Shown here piece after piece: positions 4,136 through 7,666 of a stretch of DNA of 7,666 nucleotides. This DNA comes from Pseudomonadota bacterium (lineage in GTDB: Bacteria > Pseudomonadota > Gammaproteobacteria > Xanthomonadales > Rhodanobacteraceae). The stretch lies in the NCBI GenBank assembly GCA_021787175.1, contig JAJYMF010000233.1:1-7666 (forward strand), read 5' to 3'. Numbering within the stretch: the first letter of the stretch is position 1; each line of letters opens with the position of its first letter. The notes beneath the pieces are model-generated. The model saw only the letters and a list, made by a program, of their open reading frames with translations. It had not been told where the DNA came from and ran no database searches. Position numbers and translations under genes: made by a program.

Positions 4136-6729
4136 GACAGCACCGTCTCGGCGGCCGGCTCGCGCAGGTTGTAGCGCGAGGCCATCGACGCGCCGTAGGC
4201 GCCGGTGTCGGCGATCAGCAGGACGTCGCCTTCGGCCGCGACGGGCAGGCGGCGGTCGCTGCCGAGCACGTCGCCGCTTTCGCAGATCGGGCCGACGACC
4301 TGGTAGAGCGTGTCGGCGGGTGCGTCGAGGCGAGTCAGGTTGACGATGGCGTGGCGGGCGTCGTACAGCGCCGGGCGGATCAGGCTGTTCATGCCGGCGT
4401 CGGCGCCGAGGTAGGTCACGCCTTCCTTGTGCTTGATCTGGGTGACGCGCGCCAGCAGCACGCCGGCCTCGGCGACCAGATAGCGGCCGGGCTCCATCCA
4501 CAGCGCGTAGTGCGGATAGGCGCGCTTGACCTCGAGCAGCGCGGCGTCGAGCGCGGCCAGATCGAGCGGCGTCTCGCCCTCCGCCGCGGGCACGCCGAGG
4601 CCGCCGCCGACATCGAGGAAGGCGATCGTTCCGATGCGATCGGCGAGGCTGGCGAGTTCGCCGTATACCTGCGCCCAGTGGCGCGGGTCGAGGATGCCGG
4701 AGCCCAGATGCGCGTGCAGGCCCGTCACGCGCACGTCCAGCGCCTTGGCGCGACGCAGGAAGGCGTCGAGATCGCTCACCGGCAGGCCGAACTTGCTGCC
4801 GGCGCCGCCGGTGCGCACCTTTTCGTGATGGCCCAGACCGCGGCCGAGGTCGAGCCGCAGGGTCAGCTCGCGATCGCGGAACAGCTCGCCCCAGTGCTGC
4901 AGCGGATGCAGCGCGTCGAGCGTCACCGGTACGCCGGCGGCGAGCGCGACGGCGTAGTCGGCGCGCGGCGCGAAGTTGGGCGTGAACAGGCGCGCGGCTT
5001 GCGGCGCGGCGTGCCCGGCGGCCTCGAGTTCGCCCGGCGACACGCATTCGAGGCCGAAGCCCTCCGCGGCCAGCGCGGCCAGCAGCGCCGGATGCGGGTT
5101 GGCCTTGATCGCGTAGTACCAGCGGTCGACCGCGGTCAGCGCCCGCAGCGCGTGCGCGCGCCGGCGCAGCGTCGGCAGGTGATAGACGTAGCGCGGGGTC
5201 GCTTCGTGCGCGATCGCCCGCAGCCGCGCGCGCGCCGCCGGCTCGCGCGACCACGGTGGTGACGGCGCCGCCGGCGCGGCGCCGTACAGCGCCTGCCAGC
5301 TGGGCCCGAACAGCGCGCGGTCGCCGGCGCGCAGCGCGCCGGCGCGCAGCAGCAGGTCGTGCAGACGCGGCAGCAGCGCGTCGACCGTCGCCTCGTCGAC
5401 CACGAAGGTGAGGTTGAGGTTGTTGGACGACTGCGAGATCAGATGCACTTTCACCTGGCCGAACTCGGCCAGCACCGTCGACAGCCGGTGCAGCATCGCG
5501 CGCATGCCGCGGCCGACCAGGGTCACCGCCGCGCAGGGCGCGATCACCTTGACCCGGCATACGCGCGCGAGGTCGCCGGCCAGCGCCGCGATCGCGTCGG
5601 AATCGAGCAGGTTCTCGCTGGGATCCAGCGACACGGTGACATTGGTCTCGGCCGAACCGATCAGGTCCACCGACAGGCCGTGCTGCTTGAACAGCGCGAA
5701 CACGTCGGCGAGGAAACCGACCTGCTGCCACATGCCGACCGTTTCCATCGCGATCAGGGTGATGCCCTTGCGCGCGCTGATCGCCTTGACGCTGGGCGCG
5801 TCCGACGCGGCTTCGGGGCCGATCACGGTGCCGTCGAGTTCCGGGCGCTGGGTGTCCTTGATCAGCAGCGGCACGCGCGGATCGCGCAGCGGGCTGAGGC
5901 TGCGCGGATGCAGAACCTTGGCGCCGGTGGTGGCGATTTCCTGCGCCTCCTCGTAGTCGAGCCGCGTCAGCAGCCGCGCGTCGGGCACCTGGCGCGGATT
6001 GGCGCTGAACATGCCGGCGACGTCGGTCCAGATCTCGACCCGCGCGGCGGCCAGCAGCGCTCCGAAATACGCCGCCGAGGTGTCCGAGCCGCCGCGGCCC
6101 AGCAGCACCGTGCGTCCCGCATCGTCGCGGGCGATGAAGCCCTGCGTGATCAACACATCGCTACCGGCGGCCAGGCGCGCGGACAACGCGGCGTCCGGAG
6201 CGCACTCGACGCTGGCCGACAGTCGCCGCGTGCGCTCGTTCTGGTTGGGCAGCGGCGCGGCGAGCAGGCAGCTGCGCGCGTCCAGCCACGCGGTCGGCAA
6301 GCCCTGCGCGCTCAGCGCCGCCGCGCCCAGGGTGCTCGACAGCAGTTCGCCCAGCGCCTGCACGGCGGCCTGCCAGGCGTAGTCATGGTTCGACGCGACC
6401 ATGGCCAGCGCCGTCAGCTCGGCCAGGCACGCGTCCAGCGTCGGCAGATGATCCAGCCCCAGCGCCTGCTGCAGCTCGCGATGGCGGGCCGCGATGTCCG
6501 CGGCGGCGGCGGCGCGGGCGCCGGTATCGGGAAGGCCGCACAGGGCCTTCAATGCGTCGGTCACGCCGGACAGCGCCGAGACGACCAGCAGCACCCGCGC
6601 GCCCTCGGCGCGACGCGACGCGGCGAGGGTGCGGATCGTGGCCCAGCGCTCCGGCGTGGACACGCTGGTGCCGCCGAACTTCAGCACGATCCAGGGAGCA
6701 TTGGCGGGCAGGGTGGAGCGGTCGGTCAC
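4132..6729 (-). CDS. lysAC: Bifunctional aspartate kinase / diaminopimelate decarboxylase (fused LysC-LysA)
   Basis: One 865-residue protein joins the first and last enzymes of lysine synthesis. The aspartate kinase part (about 1-465) starts with KFGGTSV (17-23), then LGRGGSDTS (about 208-216), VEIWTDVAGMF, and TTGAKVLHPRSL (about 265-276). The ACT regulatory region (about 313-465) includes MWQQVGFLADVF and SSNNLNLTFVV, where lysine feedback normally acts. After an Ala/Pro-rich linker (about 478-500) comes the PLP-dependent decarboxylase of fold III: YYAIKAN with Lys542 as the PLP lysine, HAHLGSGI (about 674), the phosphate-binding GGGLG (about 707), EPGRY (about 745), CESGD with Cys816, and TGAYGASM (about 840). 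All catalytic motifs are intact in both halves. The start is GTG 6729, which places KFGGTSV at the family distance from the N-terminus; its ribosome site is weak. This fusion is typical of Xanthomonadales. It shares direction with murL-murD2. Confidence 0.95.
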   Translation of the reverse strand: MTDRSTLPANAPWIVLKFGGTSVSTPERWATIRTLAASRRAEGARVLLVVSALSGVTDALKALCGLPDTGARAAAAADIAARHRELQQALGLDHLPTLDACLAELTALAMVASNHDYAWQAAVQALGELLSSTLGAAALSAQGLPTAWLDARSCLLAAPLPNQNERTRRLSASVECAPDAALSARLAAGSDVLITQGFIARDDAGRTVLLGRGGSDTSAAYFGALLAAARVEIWTDVAGMFSANPRQVPDARLLTRLDYEEAQEIATTGAKVLHPRSLSPLRDPRVPLLIKDTQRPELDGTVIGPEAASDAPSVKAISARKGITLIAMETVGMWQQVGFLADVFALFKQHGLSVDLIGSAETNVTVSLDPSENLLDSDAIAALAGDLARVCRVKVIAPCAAVTLVGRGMRAMLHRLSTVLAEFGQVKVHLISQSSNNLNLTFVVDEATVDALLPRLHDLLLRAGALRAGDRALFGPSWQALYGAAPAAPSPPWSREPAARARLRAIAHEATPRYVYHLPTLRRRAHALRALTAVDRWYYAIKANPHPALLAALAAEGFGLECVSPGELEAAGHAAPQAARLFTPNFAPRADYAVALAAGVPVTLDALHPLQHWGELFRDRELTLRLDLGRGLGHHEKVRTGGAGSKFGLPVSDLDAFLRRAKALDVRVTGLHAHLGSGILDPRHWAQVYGELASLADRIGTIAFLDVGGGLGVPAAEGETPLDLAALDAALLEVKRAYPHYALWMEPGRYLVAEAGVLLARVTQIKHKEGVTYLGADAGMNSLIRPALYDARHAIVNLTRLDAPADTLYQVVGPICESGDVLGSDRRLPVAAEGDVLLIADTGAYGASMASRYNLREPAAETVLS

Positions 6730-6876
6730 GGCGGCGCAGGCTGGTGAACGCAGTCGGCGAGTGTTGCCTGCGCTGCCGCAAATGGCAACGTCCGCAGCGG
6801 TTGCCGCGCGCACGCGCGCATCGCCGGCGCAGTGGCAGGCGTGGATACTTCGGGTTCGCCGGTCTGGAGTTGCGCC
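6730..6876. other. Divergent intergenic region lysAC / phzF-like
   Basis: This 147-bp gap must hold the promoters of both divergent genes. It contains the hexamer GTTGCC at 6764-6769, its complement GGCAAC at 6784-6789 and GTTGCC again at 6800-6805, so either outer copy can pair with the middle one. An alternating CGCGCGCACGCGCGC tract follows at about 6806-6820. For the plus-strand gene, GATACT (6844-6849) is a moderate -10 match but no good -35 lies before it. No small gene is supported here. Confidence 0.45.
6760..6788 (-). promoter_or_regulatory. Possible sigma70-type promoter of lysAC
   Basis: On the minus strand TTGCCA (6788-6783, five of six to the -35 consensus) is 17 bases from AACACT (6765-6760, three of six to the -10). 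Transcription would begin some 25 bases before the GTG start, a sensible leader. The -10 match is poor, so this is only the best candidate by eye in the 147-bp divergent gap. Confidence 0.25.
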
Positions 6877-7666
6877 ATGTCCCGCTACCTTGAAATCGAC
6901 GTCTTCACCCTGCACCCCTTTTATGGCAATCCGCTGGCGGTGATCGTCGACGCCGAAGGCCTGAACGCGGTCGCGATGCAGCGCATCGCGGCCTGGACCA
7001 ACCTGTCGGAGACGGCGTTTCTGTTGCCGACGACGACACCCGCCGCCGACTACCGCGTGCGCATCTTCACGCCGCGCCGGGAACTGCCGTTCGCCGGTCA
7101 CCCCAGCGTCGGCGCGGCGTATGCCGCGATCATGGCGGGACTGATGTCCGACGGTCCGGGGACGCGCACCCAGGAATGCGCGGCCGGCCTGTTGCCGGTA
7201 CGCATTGAGGGCCAGGGGCCGCAGCGTCGCATCCACGTGCAGGCGCCGCGCGCGCGAATGCATCCGCCACTGCCGTCCGCGCAGGCGCGGATACTGGCAA
7301 CGGCGCTCGGTGCGCCGCTGCGCGGGCCGGCGCAGGTGGTCGATGTCGGTGCCGTCTGGCTGCTGGCCGGACTGGCTGATGCCGCGGCGGTGCGCGGGCT
7401 GCGGCCGGATCAGGCCGCGCTCGCTGCGCTGACGCAGACCACGGGCTGCGTGGGTGTGGCGGTGTTCGGTCGCGAGCCGGCCGGCGATGCGGCGCTGGCG
7501 GTGCGCGCGTTCTGTCCGGGGGACGGCATCCCCGAAGAGCCGGTGACCGGCAGCGCCAACGGAAGTCCCAAAAGCCGGGGGCTGATTACCTATCTCTCCT
7601 ACTGGCCCGCGCAGAACCTGGAACTGGCGGCGCAGTACACCGCCTACACCAGCTTCAACGGAGGAT
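6877..7666 (+). CDS. PhzF-family isomerase/epimerase, 3' end lost or replaced at the window edge
   Basis: From ATG 6877 (GGAG at 6866-6869, seven bases upstream) a frame runs to the right edge, 263 codons without a stop. Residues 1 to about 228 are a clear PhzF-type protein: IDVFTLHPFYGNPLAVI (7-23), NLSETAFLLP (44-53, with the catalytic-type Glu of the SE(T/S) motif), RIFTPRRELPFAGHPSVGAA, and PEEPVTGSAN (219-228). PhzF enzymes are cytoplasmic, cofactor-free isomerases or epimerases with two similar halves; the substrate here is not predictable. After Asn228 (7558-7560) the expected PhzF C-terminal half (with its QG and GRP-type motifs) is absent. The frame instead reads GSPKSRGLITYLSYWPA and QYTAYTSFNGG, like the last strands of an unrelated outer-membrane-type protein. 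Codon use changes there too (GGA, AGT, AAA, GGG, ATT, TAT). The N-terminal family call is firm; the intact product is doubtful. Confidence 0.8.
   Translation, partial: MSRYLEIDVFTLHPFYGNPLAVIVDAEGLNAVAMQRIAAWTNLSETAFLLPTTTPAADYRVRIFTPRRELPFAGHPSVGAAYAAIMAGLMSDGPGTRTQECAAGLLPVRIEGQGPQRRIHVQAPRARMHPPLPSAQARILATALGAPLRGPAQVVDVGAVWLLAGLADAAAVRGLRPDQAALAALTQTTGCVGVAVFGREPAGDAALAVRAFCPGDGIPEEPVTGSANGSPKSRGLITYLSYWPAQNLELAAQYTAYTSFNGG
7561..7666 (+). other. Segment resembling the C-terminus of an outer-membrane/cytochrome-associated protein
   Basis: The last 106 bases encode, in the PhzF frame, alternating polar and hydrophobic residues with aromatic ends: RGLITYLSYWP, NLELAAQYTAY, TSFNGG. I recall a family of proteobacterial proteins, often labelled cytochrome c or hypothetical, whose C-terminus has the form RG-x-I ... 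WP-x-x-N-x-x-L-x-x-QYT-x-Y-x-x-FNG, followed by NYDG and GRNASDNNTLY. If that is right, only its C-terminal part lies here, joined to the PhzF gene. The family assignment is from memory and from a short stretch. Confidence 0.45.

Noticed and set aside
5359..6747. Plus-strand open frame (about 462 codons) opposite the kinase half of lysAC
   Set aside because: Shadow of a gene with all kinase motifs intact; its own translation shows no family.
6730..7263. N-terminal extension of lysAC up to 7263
   Set aside because: It would cover the phzF-like coding region on the other strand and add 178 Arg-rich residues not found in aspartate kinases; GTG 6729 fits the family N-terminus.

Overview
The window is GC-rich DNA with strong G/C preference at third codon positions, most likely from a gammaproteobacterium of the Xanthomonadales (Lysobacterales). 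Two things point there. One is a single gene that fuses aspartate kinase to diaminopimelate decarboxylase. The other is the MurD2/MurL pair, an alternative way to put D-glutamate into peptidoglycan that was described in Xanthomonas.

Layout. Most of the window is read on the minus strand, from right to left. From about 6729 to 4132 lies lysAC, the fused lysine/DAP-pathway enzyme. Then comes about 375 bp packed with interspersed and inverted repeats (3759-4131), which also holds a doubtful 126-codon frame touching both neighbours. Next are murL (3758-2400) and murD2 (2398-1025), one base apart and surely co-transcribed. A REP-like hairpin (958-991) follows. Then comes a yybP-ykoY manganese riboswitch (about 794-910) with its own downstream hairpins, controlling a UPF0016/GDT1-type cation (Mn2+) exporter (726-160). 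The first codons of lpxB (133 to the left edge) come last. On the plus strand, divergent from lysAC, a PhzF-family gene starts at 6877 and runs off the right edge.

How the genes fit together. murD2 adds L-Glu to UDP-MurNAc-L-Ala and murL epimerises that residue to D-Glu using ATP, so the pair replaces MurI plus classical MurD. lysAC acts on aspartate and on meso-DAP, the next residue of the stem peptide, so lysAC-murL-murD2 forms a neighbourhood for stem-peptide supply. lpxB adds lipid A synthesis, so much of the window serves the cell envelope. The Mn2+ exporter is a separate, riboswitch-controlled unit.

Most unusual points: (1) near 7560 the PhzF reading frame passes, in frame, into sequence that looks like the C-terminal strands of an unrelated outer-membrane-type protein, with a change of codon use, suggesting a rearrangement or an assembly chimera at the window edge; (2) a repeat cluster with an inverted pair sits inside the lysAC-murL gap, in a frame with ATGA overlaps at both ends; (3) the riboswitch has mutually exclusive hairpins in front of the exporter. 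I saw no CRISPR array, tRNA, rRNA, insertion-sequence transposase or defence system.
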